Assembly (NCBI GenBank): GCA_031363915.1
Contig: JANLVI010000031.1
Coordinates: 1 to 64,000, forward strand
Length of the DNA: 64,000 nucleotides
Direction: 5' to 3'
Origin: JANLVI01 sp031363915
Lineage (GTDB): Bacteria; Vulcanimicrobiota; Vulcanimicrobiia; Vulcanimicrobiales; Vulcanimicrobiaceae
In this document: piece after piece, positions 7,451 through 18,399 of the stretch
Numbering within the stretch: position 1 is the first letter of the stretch
How the letters are laid out: every line of letters starts with the position of its first letter
Translations under genes and position numbers: made by a program
The notes under the pieces: model-generated
The model's database searches: none
Told to the model about the DNA's origin: nothing
What the model saw: only the letters and a program-made list of their open reading frames with translations

Positions 7451-9891
7451 TGCGCGCTCTTCATGGCATTAGCCGCGCAATCGCGCCGATCGCTCTCGCG
7501 ATCGCCGCACTTGTGGTCTCAGGCTGCGCCGGCGGCGGCGGCTCATCGCTGCCGAAGGTGCCGGTAACTCCCGCCAAATCCGCTCCGAAGCTTAACGCGA
7601 CGGCGAACTTCCGCATCGTCATTCCCTCGCACACCACGACGCAGAGCGGAACGCGTAACGCCAAATACATCCAAACGACCGCGCCGAATTCGGCGATCGT
7701 CGTCACGGTCTCACCCGCCGATCCGGCCGAACAAGCCCAGTTCGCGACGCTCTTCGGGAGCGGCGTGACGCAGTTCTCGGTTTGCTACAATCTCTATACG
7801 AACGGTGCCGTCAACACGACGAATCCGGGCGTGACGGTGGCTCCCTTCGTAGGACCGCCCGCAGGTACGCTCGTCACGTTCCCGCTTCCGGCACCTCCCG
7901 GAAACGACACGTACGTCATTTCGCAGTACGCGGGCCAGTGTATCGACAACTTCACCCCGCCGACCCCGGCTCCAAACGCGCCGGGCGCTTCTGCGGTCCT
8001 CGCCGTTTCCAACCCGGTGACGGTCTACATCCAACCGGGCCAAGCGAATAACGTCAACGTGAACCTCACGGTTTGCCCCGTTGCCGCGCAGCCGAACGGC
8101 CCCTGCTCGAATGTGGTTGCCCCCGGCGGTACGCCTGGCACCCCGATTCAGCTCGCGGCCTCGGTCGCCTCGATCTACCTGGGCGGTGCAACCCCGGTTC
8201 CGGCTGGTCTTGCAACTGCGGTTCCGTTGCCGATTCCGGTGCCGGTCCACGAACAAGGCGTGTTCCTCGGTGCCGCAAGCCAAATCGGCGTGCCGATTCC
8301 GCTTGTCGGACTCGACGCAGCCGGCTTCCCGATCGCAGGAAATGCGGCGATCGGCGCGGGTCCGGTCGCTCCGATTACCCTTACGCGTACCGAAACAAAT
8401 CCGGTTGCGGGTTCGCATACGAAGATGCAAATCGTCGATGCAGCCAACGGCGCAATCGCACAAACGGAATCCGGCACGAGCACGTTGACGGTAACTCAAT
8501 TCAACGCGCTTGCTGCAGCCGACATAACCTTCGGCGGCTCCACGGCCGTCGCGGGAGATCCCTACGTCATCGTGCTCACGTACGACGGCAGCGCGGGAAC
8601 GCAATACGGTTCTACCACGATCGCGGCTTCGGCCGTGCTCAAGGCCGGCGCCGCTGCAACAACCTCGTCGACGACGATCGCCGCGCAATCGGCGATCTAC
8701 TCGGCGGGCGGCACCGGTTACGCAGATCTCGGCGGACCCTATACCGCAGCGAGCGGCATCGCAACGGTCACCGCGGCTGGGCCAATCAATAGCTACTTTG
8801 TCACCGACGGCGGCAACGTCGCTAAAGTCGGCGTCGGTCGTGTCGGAGTCGGCGGCACGGCGCTCACCGGCATCACATACAACAGCAACATCAACACGAC
8901 GACCTCGGCGCTCTACGTGGTTGACAACGCGCAGGTCGCGGGGGGGCCGAGCCTCGCGCCGATCAACTCAGGCATCTACGCGCTCAACGCCGCCCTCGGC
9001 GGAGTTGCCCCGGTCGCGTTGCAGGCGGGTGGCAACACCGGCTCGTTCACCGCGATTGGTGCACCCCAAGGCATCACGTACAGCAATAAAGACCAAAGCA
9101 TGTACGTCGTCTCGGGTGGTGGGCTCTACTCGGTCGACATTCAGGGTACGGGCGGCGCGGGCAATCCTGCCGCAACGCAAGGCATATTCCAACTCGGATC
9201 GCTCTACAACGTTTGCCCCGCGGGCACGTTTGGCACGACGACGTCCAAGATCATCGGCATGACGACCGATGGTTCGGGTAATGTGATCATCGCCGATCCG
9301 ACGAACAAGAAGATCGTCTCGCTTGCGCCGGTCAATTCGAGCACGATTCCGTCATGCACGCTTACGACGGTTGCCTCCGGGCAGTCGTTCGTCGGCGTGT
9401 CGTATGTCGGTACGACGCTGTACGCGACGACGACGACCGGTCAGGTCTACTCGATCGCAACGAACGGCGCGACGCCGGTTTCGCTCGGACTCAACGTCGC
9501 AGCGACTGCTGCCGACGGTGCGTCGGGCGTCTTCGGAACGCTCCCGCTCGCTGCTAATCAAACACTCACTGCAAAACCGTACGCCGTCCAAGGTCAGGCA
9601 GCGAACTTCTTCGGAAGCGCGTCTGTCCCGTCGTCGCCGTACAACCTCGCTCCGTTCACCGCAACCGGCCCGATCTTCGCGCCTGCCGGACAAACGGCAG
9701 TTGCGGGTGCACCGCTCAACCTGAAAGCAGATACGTCGAGTGCGACGATCAGCGCGACGGCGGGTGCGGCGGTCGTCTCACCGACGAGCATCGTGTTCGT
9801 CAAGTCGGGAACGTACGGCGCGAATACGGCACTGACGCCGGACTCGTTCCTCTTCACCGACAATGGCGTGCTGCGCACGATCATCCCGTAA
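7450..9891 (+). CDS. Large secreted lipoprotein, possible beta-propeller region
   Basis: 813 aa. The N-terminus has an export signal ending in the lipobox VSGC followed by AGGGGSS, the same architecture as the upstream lipoprotein. The middle is Ala/Pro/Val-rich. From about residue 470 on there are repeated blocks of the type GITYNS...LYVVDNAQ, GITYSNKDQSMYVVSGGGLYSV, IIGMTTDGSGNVIIADPTNKKIV and FVGVSYVGTTLYATTTTGQVYSI, as in NHL/SMP-30-like propellers. It probably lies at the cell surface. A perfect terminator follows 23 bases after the stop, so 6593-9891 is a two-gene transcription unit. Function unknown. Confidence 0.75.
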   Translation: MRALHGISRAIAPIALAIAALVVSGCAGGGGSSLPKVPVTPAKSAPKLNATANFRIVIPSHTTTQSGTRNAKYIQTTAPNSAIVVTVSPADPAEQAQFATLFGSGVTQFSVCYNLYTNGAVNTTNPGVTVAPFVGPPAGTLVTFPLPAPPGNDTYVISQYAGQCIDNFTPPTPAPNAPGASAVLAVSNPVTVYIQPGQANNVNVNLTVCPVAAQPNGPCSNVVAPGGTPGTPIQLAASVASIYLGGATPVPAGLATAVPLPIPVPVHEQGVFLGAASQIGVPIPLVGLDAAGFPIAGNAAIGAGPVAPITLTRTETNPVAGSHTKMQIVDAANGAIAQTESGTSTLTVTQFNALAAADITFGGSTAVAGDPYVIVLTYDGSAGTQYGSTTIAASAVLKAGAAATTSSTTIAAQSAIYSAGGTGYADLGGPYTAASGIATVTAAGPINSYFVTDGGNVAKVGVGRVGVGGTALTGITYNSNINTTTSALYVVDNAQVAGGPSLAPINSGIYALNAALGGVAPVALQAGGNTGSFTAIGAPQGITYSNKDQSMYVVSGGGLYSVDIQGTGGAGNPAATQGIFQLGSLYNVCPAGTFGTTTSKIIGMTTDGSGNVIIADPTNKKIVSLAPVNSSTIPSCTLTTVASGQSFVGVSYVGTTLYATTTTGQVYSIATNGATPVSLGLNVAATAADGASGVFGTLPLAANQTLTAKPYAVQGQAANFFGSASVPSSPYNLAPFTATGPIFAPAGQTAVAGAPLNLKADTSSATISATAGAAVVSPTSIVFVKSGTYGANTALTPDSFLFTDNGVLRTIIP

Positions 9892-9914
9892 CGACCCACC
9901 GCCGCAAGGCATCA

Positions 9915-9950
9915 AGAGAGGCGATCTTCGGATCGCCTCTCTTTCTTTTT
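9915..9950 (+). terminator. Intrinsic terminator of the lipoprotein pair
   Basis: A perfect 12-bp stem (9915-9926 with 9931-9942) closed by a TTCG tetraloop is followed by TTCTTTTT. This is one of the clearest rho-independent terminators in the window. Confidence 0.92.
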
Positions 9951-9975
9951 GTCGCGAACGCGTTATGCGTGAAGT

Positions 9976-10605
9976 GTGAAAACCATCGGTCTTCTTGCCG
10001 CGCTCATCGCCGCGATCGTGGCGCTCGTCTTTCGTCCGCATCCGCCCGAGCCGACGTACGTTCCCGCTACGATGTCGTCGCAACGTCGCGCGCACGCGCG
10101 TGTCGCGCGAAGCCCTTCGCCGATCGACGTGTACGTTGCCGGTGCTGTGGGTAAACCCGGCGTTTATTCGATCGCGGCGAACGCACGTGTCATCGATGCG
10201 TTACGTCTTGCGGGCGGTCCGCGCAGCGATGCGGATTTTGATTCGATCAACCTTGCCGCTCGCGTGAGCGATGGCGAAAAAATAGCCGTTGAGACGCGAG
10301 AGCAGCGGCTCGCCCGAGAAGCGCGGGGCGTTCCGCGGGCACGTAAAACTGCGGCACCCAGAGCGGCGCGCTCGGGACGTCAGTCGACAAAACGCGTGCT
10401 GCCGATGACGGAATCCGTCGACCTCAACGCTGCGAGCGCCGACGAACTTGCGGCATTGCCCGGTGTCGGCACGGCGCTCGCGCGACGGATCGCAGAGTAT
10501 CGCGACCTCAATGGGGCGTTCGATTCCATCGACGATCTCGCCGATGTCGACGGCATCACTGCCCGCACGATCGACGCGATTACCCCGTACGTCGTCGTGC
10601 GATAA
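9976..10605 (+). CDS. comEA: ComEA-like DNA-binding competence protein
   Basis: 209 aa from GTG at 9976. An N-terminal membrane anchor (GLLAALIAAIVALVF) is followed by a SLBB domain (IDVYVAGAVGKPGVYSI, about 50-110). After a basic, Ala-rich linker comes a helix-hairpin-helix pair (VDLNAASADELAALPGVG ... DLNGAFDSIDDLADVDGI, about 143-205). ComEA binds incoming double-stranded DNA outside the membrane and passes it to ComEC. In many genomes it directly precedes comEC; here comEC is about 7 kb away, reversed and truncated, so the uptake operon has been broken up. It ends at a bidirectional terminator shared with the TPM gene. Confidence 0.88.
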   Translation: MKTIGLLAALIAAIVALVFRPHPPEPTYVPATMSSQRRAHARVARSPSPIDVYVAGAVGKPGVYSIAANARVIDALRLAGGPRSDADFDSINLAARVSDGEKIAVETREQRLAREARGVPRARKTAAPRAARSGRQSTKRVLPMTESVDLNAASADELAALPGVGTALARRIAEYRDLNGAFDSIDDLADVDGITARTIDAITPYVVVR

Positions 10606-10636
10606 AAAAGGACGGCAGCGCTGCCGTCCGTTTTTT
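10604..10636. terminator. Bidirectional intrinsic terminator
   Basis: GGACGGCA/TGCCGTCC stem (10610-10617 with 10622-10629, loop GCGC), with A6 on the left and T6 on the right. It serves comEA on the plus strand and the TPM-domain gene on the minus strand. Confidence 0.88.
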
Positions 10637-10658
10637 ATCGGTTTGGATTTACGCGCGA

Positions 10659-11642
10659 CTACCAGCCGCCGCCGCCATCTCCGCCGCCACCGCCGCCGTC
10701 AAAGCCGCCGCCGCCGCCGCCGGAATCACCCCAGCCGCCACCGCCGCCGCCGTAGTCGCCGGAGCTCGAGTTGCCGGTGTCGATCTGGCCGGCGTCGTTT
10801 TGGAAGCCCGAATTATCGTTGCCGCCGTTGCCGTCGCCGCCCATGCCGGCTTCGCCGCCGCCGAAGCCGCGATCGCGATTGCCGAAGAGTTCGTTCCCGA
10901 TGAAGGCGCCGCCGAGGCCGCCGAGGAGACCGCTGAAGAAGCCGCCTCCGCCGCCGCCCATCCCGCCGCCGCCGTAGCCCGGTCCGTAGCCGGGAGGGCC
11001 ACCCATCTGTCCGCCGCCGTAACCAGGCGGGACCATACGCGGTCCGGCAATCGCACGATAGATCGCGCGAACGATGAGGAACCCGATCACGAGGAACGCG
11101 ATCAGCCAAAGCCAGCCCATTTGAAAACCTCCCGTCGATGCGGCGTTGGTCGCCGGTCTCGACTGATACGCCTGCACGTTCCGAACCGGCCGTGCGTGGC
11201 TACGGTAGGTGTCGATGATCAGATTCGTGCCGGTAGTCACGCCTTGATCGAAGTTGCCCGAGCGCAGATAGCCTTGCATGGCATCTTTGATGTCTTTTAT
11301 GGTCCCGGCCGGGAAAAAGCGCCGACCTGCGCGGTCGGCAAAAACGCCGTCTTTTTGCTCGGCTTTCGCAAAGAGCAACATGACGCCATTGACTTGCTGT
11401 TGCGCAAACTGCTTTTCTGCGACGGCAAGAATCGTTTGCCCATCGAGCGAGGGCACCGTAACGACCACGACCTCTTTGCCGTACTGGCGGTGGAAGTCGT
11501 CGATCGTCCGGTTGAGGGATTCGACGGTCGCCGGCTTGAGGAGCGAGGCGCCATCTTGAACGTACGTGTCGCGTGCCGCGGCGGGAAGCAAGCTTCCGGC
11601 GAGGGCGACAACGAGCGCGGCGGTGGCCGCGAAGAGCTTCAT
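10659..11642 (-). CDS. TPM-domain membrane protein with Gly-rich tail
   Basis: 327 aa from ATG at 11642, with GGAGGA about 12 bases upstream; the open frame extends to 11921 but the signal peptide fixes this start. An N-terminal signal (MKLFAATAALVVALAGSLLPAAA) is followed by a TPM_phosphatase domain (about 25-160), with the common YVQDGASLL and VVVTVPSLDG blocks. A transmembrane helix (MGWLWLIAFLVIGFLIVRAIY, about 175-195) precedes a C-terminal tail of about 120 residues that is extremely rich in Gly, including long GGGG runs. This is the usual layout of YgcG-like proteins. TPM domains are implicated in envelope or photosystem maintenance; the role here is not known. Downstream terminator shared with comEA. 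Confidence 0.82.
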   Translation of the reverse strand: MKLFAATAALVVALAGSLLPAAARDTYVQDGASLLKPATVESLNRTIDDFHRQYGKEVVVVTVPSLDGQTILAVAEKQFAQQQVNGVMLLFAKAEQKDGVFADRAGRRFFPAGTIKDIKDAMQGYLRSGNFDQGVTTGTNLIIDTYRSHARPVRNVQAYQSRPATNAASTGGFQMGWLWLIAFLVIGFLIVRAIYRAIAGPRMVPPGYGGGQMGGPPGYGPGYGGGGMGGGGGGFFSGLLGGLGGAFIGNELFGNRDRGFGGGEAGMGGDGNGGNDNSGFQNDAGQIDTGNSSSGDYGGGGGGWGDSGGGGGGFDGGGGGGDGGGGW

Positions 11643-11707
11643 GGTGTTGGTAGTTCCTCCGCTTCTTGATACTTCACGTGAGGGCGGGAAGTTTCCGGGG
11701 AGCGAAT

Positions 11708-11839
11708 TTACTTGAGAATCAGGACTACACCAAGCGAGGTGATCACGAAAAAGACCAGCAGGACCCAGACGCCGATTTTGAGGGCGATGTTGCGGCGCGA
11801 GCGCTTGGCGCGCGGTACATAGTCCTGGTCGCGCATCAT
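11708..11839 (-). CDS. Small basic single-pass membrane protein
   Basis: 43 aa. The N-terminus is charged (MMRDQDYVPRAKRSRR) and is followed by one hydrophobic helix (ALKIGVWVLLVFFVITSLGVVLIL). The ATG overlaps the rsfS stop as ATGA, which supports it as a translated, coupled gene. Basic residues before the helix predict the N-terminus in the cytoplasm. No family recognised; it is the last gene of the tsaE-to-rsfS run. Confidence 0.6.
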   Translation of the reverse strand: MMRDQDYVPRAKRSRRNIALKIGVWVLLVFFVITSLGVVLILK

Positions 11840-12249
11840 GCTTCGCTCGCGCGCGGCTCGGGGGTGGCGCCCCACAGGCGTTCGAGGTTGTAGAACGCGC
11901 GCTGTTCGGGCGTGAAGACATGGACGATCACGTTGCCGAGATCGATGAGGATCCATCCGCCGTCGGAATAACCCTCGGTGCGGGCGACGTGGAAGCCGTT
12001 CTCGCGGGCTCCCTGGGTGATGCCGTCGGCGATCGAGCGCGTCTGGATCTTCGAGCGGCCCGTCGCGATGACGAACGAATCGGCAACGATCGTGCGTCCG
12101 GCTAAATCCAGGACGACGACGTCTTCGGCTTTCTTGTCGTCTGCGGCGTCGCGGACAATGTCTAGGAGGTCAGGCAGGGGACTTCTCCCGGTCGATCGGC
12201 GGTACCGCGAACGTCTCGGCGGCGGCGAGGGTTTGAGGGGCGATCGCAA
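11836..12249 (-). CDS. rsfS: Ribosomal silencing factor RsfS
   Basis: RsfS/Iojap protein. It binds uL14 on the 50S subunit and blocks subunit joining in nutrient stress. Signature blocks are DDKKAEDVVVLDL, DSFVIATGRSKIQTRSIADGI and GWILIDLGNVIVHVFTPEQRAFYNLERLW. The family normally starts 2-5 residues before LLDIVRDAADDKKAED, i.e. around 12177, where the only near-start codon is CTG. The listed end at 12249 is the TTG that an automated caller would use, giving 137 aa and an 80-base overlap with yqeK. The CTG reading gives about 113 aa and a short overlap with the yqeK stop. Confidence 0.88.
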   Translation of the reverse strand: MRSPLKPSPPPRRSRYRRSTGRSPLPDLLDIVRDAADDKKAEDVVVLDLAGRTIVADSFVIATGRSKIQTRSIADGITQGARENGFHVARTEGYSDGGWILIDLGNVIVHVFTPEQRAFYNLERLWGATPEPRASEA

Positions 12250-12751
12250 GCTTGCGTCCGCGTAAATAGACGATGGTGGACCGGATCACGACGTGCATGG
12301 CACCGGCGAGATCGCTCCTGGCGAGCTCGGCGTAGGCCGCGCGCTCGGGAAACTCGCGTCCGGGTTCGAGGGCATCGGCCAGGTAGACGATGATGTCGAG
12401 CGGCCTCATCGCTGCAGCGGCTACGGTATGGTTGCGGATGGCGCTCAGAATCGCCTCGTCCTTCACGCGGAATTGGTCGGCAGCAAGCTCCGCGCCGAGG
12501 CGCGCGTGGAGCACGATGGGGTTGGCGCGCTCGAAGTCGTCGATTGGCATCCCGCGCTCGGCGCACTCAGCGAGTAAGCGCTCGCTAGAATAGAGTCGTG
12601 CTAGGTCGTGATAGAGTCCGGCAAGCCGTGCGGGCAGCGGATCGAGGCCGTGTGCGCGCGCTAGTGCGGCTCCGAAACGCGCCACCCGCAAAACGTGGGC
12701 ATAGCGATGATCCTGTGCGAGGTGCGCGCGGATGGAGCGCGCCGCCCGCAC
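12170..12751 (-). CDS. yqeK: HD-domain diadenosine tetraphosphatase YqeK
   Basis: 193 aa from GTG at 12751. An HD-superfamily hydrolase of the YqeK type, which splits Ap4A symmetrically and is typically found between nadD and rsfS. Metal-binding residues are visible: H in HRYAHVLRV, HD in GLYHDLARLY, H in VLHARLGAELAA, H in AIRNHTVAAA and D in VYLADALEPGR. It lies directly upstream of rsfS, the usual order. No nadD is seen upstream; its usual place is taken by an unrelated secreted protein gene. Confidence 0.88.
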   Translation of the reverse strand: MRAARSIRAHLAQDHRYAHVLRVARFGAALARAHGLDPLPARLAGLYHDLARLYSSERLLAECAERGMPIDDFERANPIVLHARLGAELAADQFRVKDEAILSAIRNHTVAAAAMRPLDIIVYLADALEPGREFPERAAYAELARSDLAGAMHVVIRSTIVYLRGRKLAIAPQTLAAAETFAVPPIDREKSPA

Positions 12752-12765
12752 GAACGCGATGCCCG

Positions 12766-13614
12766 TCAGTTGGGGACGACCTCGCGATAGACGGTCGCGG
12801 CGATCGGACGTTCGCCGAGCATCGCGCGCTTAAACGCATCGTCGTGCAGCGCCGCCGTGCCGCGCGCATCTGAGGCAGGATCCGAACTTGGAATCGCAAC
12901 GTCGACGCTGCGCACGATCCCGCGATCGTCGAGTTTCAAGCGCGCGACGAACCGGCGTTTGTCATCGCCGCTGTACGACTTGAGTTTCGTGCGCCGGACG
13001 GTCGGCGCGACGTACGCGAACTGCTTGGTCTGCGGATCGTCGGCGATGAGACCGAGCGCGACGAGCGTGCCGCGGGCGCCGAAGACCGAGCGTTCGAGCA
13101 GATGCGATTTCGGATTGAAGAAGAGCACGCATTCGAGCGTCGGTGCCAAGCGCAGCGCGCGCGTGGTCGAGCTTCCATAATCGAGGACCGATGCAAACGT
13201 AACGTCGGTTTGCTGATCGGTGAGCGTGCCGAAATCGAGCTTTTTTGCACGGCCATCGACGTCGATGGTCGCTACCGGAACGGGCACGCCAATCGGCGCA
13301 AGATCGATTGCCTGCACGCGTGCATCGTCGTTGACGCTGAGTTTGAGCGTGCCCATCGCCGTCGTCCACGTGAAGACGTGCCCGCGATCGGTCGAATCGA
13401 CCGCCGTCGGCGGGCCACCCATTTGCTTTGCAACGTCCGTTGCCGGCGAACCGAGTGCGATACCGTAAAAATGTTCGGCAGCCGAGGATTGCAGCGGCAT
13501 ACTCGCGATACTGAAGGCGAAAACGAGGGCGGTCAGCGTGCGTTTCGTGCGAGTGCTTCTTTCAGAACGCGTAGGCGGCTCGCGTAGAGCTCGCCCTTGA
13601 GATTGCCCGCCCAC
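12766..13614 (-). CDS. Secreted protein of unknown function
   Basis: The mature part follows a signal peptide KRTLTALVFAFSIASMPLQSSAAEHF. No ATG/GTG/TTG lies just before that signal: the first upstream option is GTG at 13614, deep inside rimI, while a CTG at 13536 overlaps the rimI stop exactly as CTGA. The CTG reading gives 256 aa. The exported part is mostly beta-rich (YGIALGSPATDVAKQMGGPPTAVD, DYGSSTTRALRLAPTLECVLFF) and ends in a domain (FVARLKLDDRGIVRSVDV) that faintly recalls TonB C-terminal folds. No catalytic motif. It is embedded in the tsaB-rimI-yqeK run and probably co-transcribed. Confidence 0.6.
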   Translation of the reverse strand: MGGQSQGRALREPPTRSERSTRTKRTLTALVFAFSIASMPLQSSAAEHFYGIALGSPATDVAKQMGGPPTAVDSTDRGHVFTWTTAMGTLKLSVNDDARVQAIDLAPIGVPVPVATIDVDGRAKKLDFGTLTDQQTDVTFASVLDYGSSTTRALRLAPTLECVLFFNPKSHLLERSVFGARGTLVALGLIADDPQTKQFAYVAPTVRRTKLKSYSGDDKRRFVARLKLDDRGIVRSVDVAIPSSDPASDARGTAALHDDAFKRAMLGERPIAATVYREVVPN

Positions 13615-14081
13615 ATGACGAGCGCGTTTTCGTTGTTGTCGCTATAGTAACCGCGTCGCGTCGAAACGATCGTGAAGCCGTACTTGCGGTAGAGCTTCTG
13701 TGCGACGTCATTGGATTCGCGCACTTCGAGCGTTATCCACGACGCACCGCGCGCGATCGCCTGATCGAGTAAGAAAACGAGTATGTCTTCGCCGCGCTTG
13801 TGGCCGCGGAGATCCGGATGCACGGCGATCGTGGTGATGTGCGAATCTTCGAGGATCACCCAAATGCCGCCGTACGCAACGATCTTGTTGTCGAGTCGCC
13901 CGACGAAATAGTGGGCAAGTTTGTTGTCGTTGATTTCGTTTGCGAAAGCGTTTGCCGGCCACGAAGAACTAAACGAGAGCCCTTCGATCTTGAGCACGGC
14001 TGGAATGTCGGCGGCGACCATCGGCACGATGACGAGACGACTTGGCTGTGCTGAGCCGGGCGGTTCGAGTTCGGCTTTCAT
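13533..14081 (-). CDS. rimI: Ribosomal-protein-alanine N-acetyltransferase RimI-like (GNAT)
   Basis: 182 aa from ATG at 14081, overlapping the tsaB stop as ATGA. GNAT fold: IPAVLKIEGLSFSSSWPANAF at the N-terminus matches RimI, followed by HITTIAVHPDLRGHKRGEDILVFLL as the acetyl-CoA-binding motif A and WITLEVRESNDVAQKLYRKYGF as motif B with the catalytic-type Tyr. It would acetylate the N-terminal Ala of bS18 or act more generally on N-termini. The tsaB-rimI adjacency is widespread in bacteria and supports the call. Confidence 0.9.
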   Translation of the reverse strand: MKAELEPPGSAQPSRLVIVPMVAADIPAVLKIEGLSFSSSWPANAFANEINDNKLAHYFVGRLDNKIVAYGGIWVILEDSHITTIAVHPDLRGHKRGEDILVFLLDQAIARGASWITLEVRESNDVAQKLYRKYGFTIVSTRRGYYSDNNENALVMWAGNLKGELYASRLRVLKEALARNAR

Positions 14082-14728
14082 CGCGCGGTAGCGGGGATGG
14101 TGACGGCCGGGAGTTCGCCATAATCCGGGCGCAGTGCGTGAACGGATGCCACCGGCTCGCGCAGGCGTGCAAGTTCGGCGATCGCGACGGCCGGAATATC
14201 GGCTCGAGACGGGAGCAGACGCACAATGATCCCGCGTTCGGCGATTGCGTCGCGCACGTCCTCCGTCATGCCCGCAAGCGCGAGGCTTCCTCGAATGTTT
14301 CCAAGCAATCGATCGAGCACGTCCGCCGTGCGTCCGCACGCGATCGCTTCGCGGTCGCCGGTACGCAAACGCGCACAGATGATGCCCGCGCGTCCGGAGA
14401 CGACGCAAAGCACCGGCAGCGGTGCCGCATCCGGCGTGAGCGCGTCGTACGACGAGATTCCGACGAGCGGTAACCCGGCTCCGAACGCAAGCGATTTCGC
14501 ATACGCGACCGCAATGCGTAGACCGGTGAAGCCGCCGGGGCCGATCCCGACGGCGAGGCGGTCGCAATCGGCAAGCGTGAGGCCCGCTTCGCTGAGCACC
14601 GCTTGAATTCGCGCGATCCCCGTTTCGAGCGCGTCGTTGCCAAGCGCGCGGTCGGCGATCCGGCGATCCTCATCGATAAAGGCTACGGAGAAACCGCCGA
14701 TCGCGCCGTCGATGGCGAGAACGCGCAC
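14078..14728 (-). CDS. tsaB: tRNA t6A37 threonylcarbamoyltransferase subunit TsaB
   Basis: 216 aa from GTG at 14728, overlapping the tsaE stop by one base (TAGTG). ASKHA-fold N-terminal half with MRVLAIDGAIGGFSVAF, GIGPGGFTGLRIAVAYAKSLA and PLVGISSYDAL, all typical of TsaB (YeaZ). It is a partner of TsaD and TsaE in making t6A37 on tRNAs that read ANN codons; it scaffolds rather than catalyses. tsaD is not in this window. Confidence 0.93.
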   Translation of the reverse strand: MRVLAIDGAIGGFSVAFIDEDRRIADRALGNDALETGIARIQAVLSEAGLTLADCDRLAVGIGPGGFTGLRIAVAYAKSLAFGAGLPLVGISSYDALTPDAAPLPVLCVVSGRAGIICARLRTGDREAIACGRTADVLDRLLGNIRGSLALAGMTEDVRDAIAERGIIVRLLPSRADIPAVAIAELARLREPVASVHALRPDYGELPAVTIPATAR

Positions 14729-15135
14729 TAGCTGGCGCTCACGATCCGCGGTTCAGCGCCGCTACCCGCGATGCGCACGTGGCGGGCACCCGGGGGGATC
14801 AGGTCCGGGAGTCGCTCGGGCCACTCGACCAGCGTGATCGCATCGGGCGAAAAGGCCTCTTCCAGACCGAGCTCCGTGCGTTCGGCGGGATCGTCGATGC
14901 GGTAGAGATCGAGGTGGTTGACGATCGTCTCCGTTCCGTAGCGGTGCCAAAACGTGAATGTGGGGCTGGTTGCAAGGTCGCTTCCGCACAGCACCTGGAC
15001 GATACCACGGATGAAGGTGGTTTTGCCCGCGCCGAGGCCGCCTTCGAACGTGACGACGTCGCCCGGCCGTAAGGTGCGCGCGAAGCGTCCACCGGCCGCA
15101 AGTGTCGCCCCGGGGCTTCCGAGCTCTTCGTGCAT
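14728..15135 (-). CDS. tsaE: tRNA t6A37 biosynthesis ATPase TsaE
   Basis: 135 aa from ATG at 15135. P-loop GGLGAGKTTFIRGI (Walker A, about 32-45), then SPTFTFWHRYGTETIVNHLDLYRI and a Walker B-like ITLVEWPERLPDLIP. These are the standard TsaE motifs. It drives the TsaBD complex through ATP hydrolysis. The start codon overlaps that of the divergent gene at 15134 (CATG), so upstream regulatory signals must lie inside neighbouring coding sequence. Confidence 0.92.
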   Translation of the reverse strand: MHEELGSPGATLAAGGRFARTLRPGDVVTFEGGLGAGKTTFIRGIVQVLCGSDLATSPTFTFWHRYGTETIVNHLDLYRIDDPAERTELGLEEAFSPDAITLVEWPERLPDLIPPGARHVRIAGSGAEPRIVSAS

Positions 15136-15406
15136 GCCGCAAGATGATACGTTAGACGAAAGCGAGAACCTAGGACACGTGTCGATTCGCGTCAACGACG
15201 TCATCGTCGGGATCATTACCGGTGCGATCTGTTCGGTCTTCGCAGCGGGATTCGAAGCCTTTGTTATGTCGATCCGCATCTTTTCGTTCGGCCATATCGG
15301 CGGGTCGTTCGGGTCGAAGCTTTTGGTCGTCCTGATGCTCGGAGCCATCGCCGGAGCCGTCATCGGCTGGCTGGTCGGCTCGGTCGTGAAACCGCGGGCA
15401 TCATGA
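15134..15406 (+). CDS. Small two-helix membrane protein
   Basis: 90 aa from ATG at 15134, or 75 aa from GTG at 15180, which has AGGA three bases upstream and would leave room for a divergent promoter. Two hydrophobic helices (IIVGIITGAICSVFAAGFEAF-like and LLVVLMLGAIAGAVIGWLVGSVV) are separated by a short loop. No family recognised. The stop overlaps the next gene as ATGA, so the two are coupled, and gyrA follows. Confidence 0.6.
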   Translation: MPQDDTLDESENLGHVSIRVNDVIVGIITGAICSVFAAGFEAFVMSIRIFSFGHIGGSFGSKLLVVLMLGAIAGAVIGWLVGSVVKPRAS

Positions 15407-15735
15407 GTATGAACGGAACCGAACGCACCTTGGAGCATCAGCAAGCAATCGATGCTGCTTACCATGCCGACCTTGAAGCCGTGCGCGCCCGCGCAGCCGA
15501 GGCCCACGCCGCGATCGCCGAGGGCGGCATTCACCTGAGCGAGCTTGCGAAGCCGGTCGTCGTCCATCCGACGGTCGATGCATACGAGCCGCCCGCTGAT
15601 GAGTGGTCGGTCGACGACGTGCCGCTCGGCGGTTTCCCCAAAGATCCGCCTCGCCCGGCGGCGACGGCAGCCCAGCCGGTCGAGACCGAAGCGTTCGCGG
15701 CGGACGACGACGGAATTCCGATCTGGCAAGATTAG
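15403..15735 (+). CDS. Small acidic Ala/Pro-rich protein of unknown function
   Basis: 110 aa from ATG at 15403. The first part is helical and charged (TLEHQQAIDAAYHADLEAVRARAAEAHAAI), the rest is acidic and Pro-rich, ending in DDDGIPIWQD. Predicted soluble and partly disordered. It is coupled to the upstream membrane protein gene by ATGA and lies 48 bases before gyrA. No family recognised; position and codon composition support a real gene. Confidence 0.6.
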   Translation: MSMNGTERTLEHQQAIDAAYHADLEAVRARAAEAHAAIAEGGIHLSELAKPVVVHPTVDAYEPPADEWSVDDVPLGGFPKDPPRPAATAAQPVETEAFAADDDGIPIWQD

Positions 15736-15783
15736 CTGAGCGCCGCCTAAGCTGCGCTCGAACCCCCAGAAAACGCAAGGTAC

Positions 15784-18315
<2,532 letters not shown>

Positions 18316-18331
18316 CCGCCAAACGCACCAG

Positions 18332-18361
18332 AAGCGGGAAGGGGTCGCGCCCTTCCCCGCT
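18332..18361 (+). terminator. Hairpin after gyrA
   Basis: AGCGGGAAGGGG pairs with CCCTTCCCCGCT around a TCGCGC loop, with one bulge. There is no strong T tract, so termination efficiency is uncertain. A second small stem, TAACAAA/TTTGTTA, lies at about 18380-18402 at the end of the convergent gene. Confidence 0.5.
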
Positions 18362-18399
18362 ACCTCAGATCGCCTACTTTAACAAAAATATAGCATTTG

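Noticed and set aside
10659..10980. Repeat array or CRISPR suggested by GCC-rich periodicity
   Set aside because: It is the reverse complement of Gly codons in the TPM protein tail; no spacers or fixed repeat unit.
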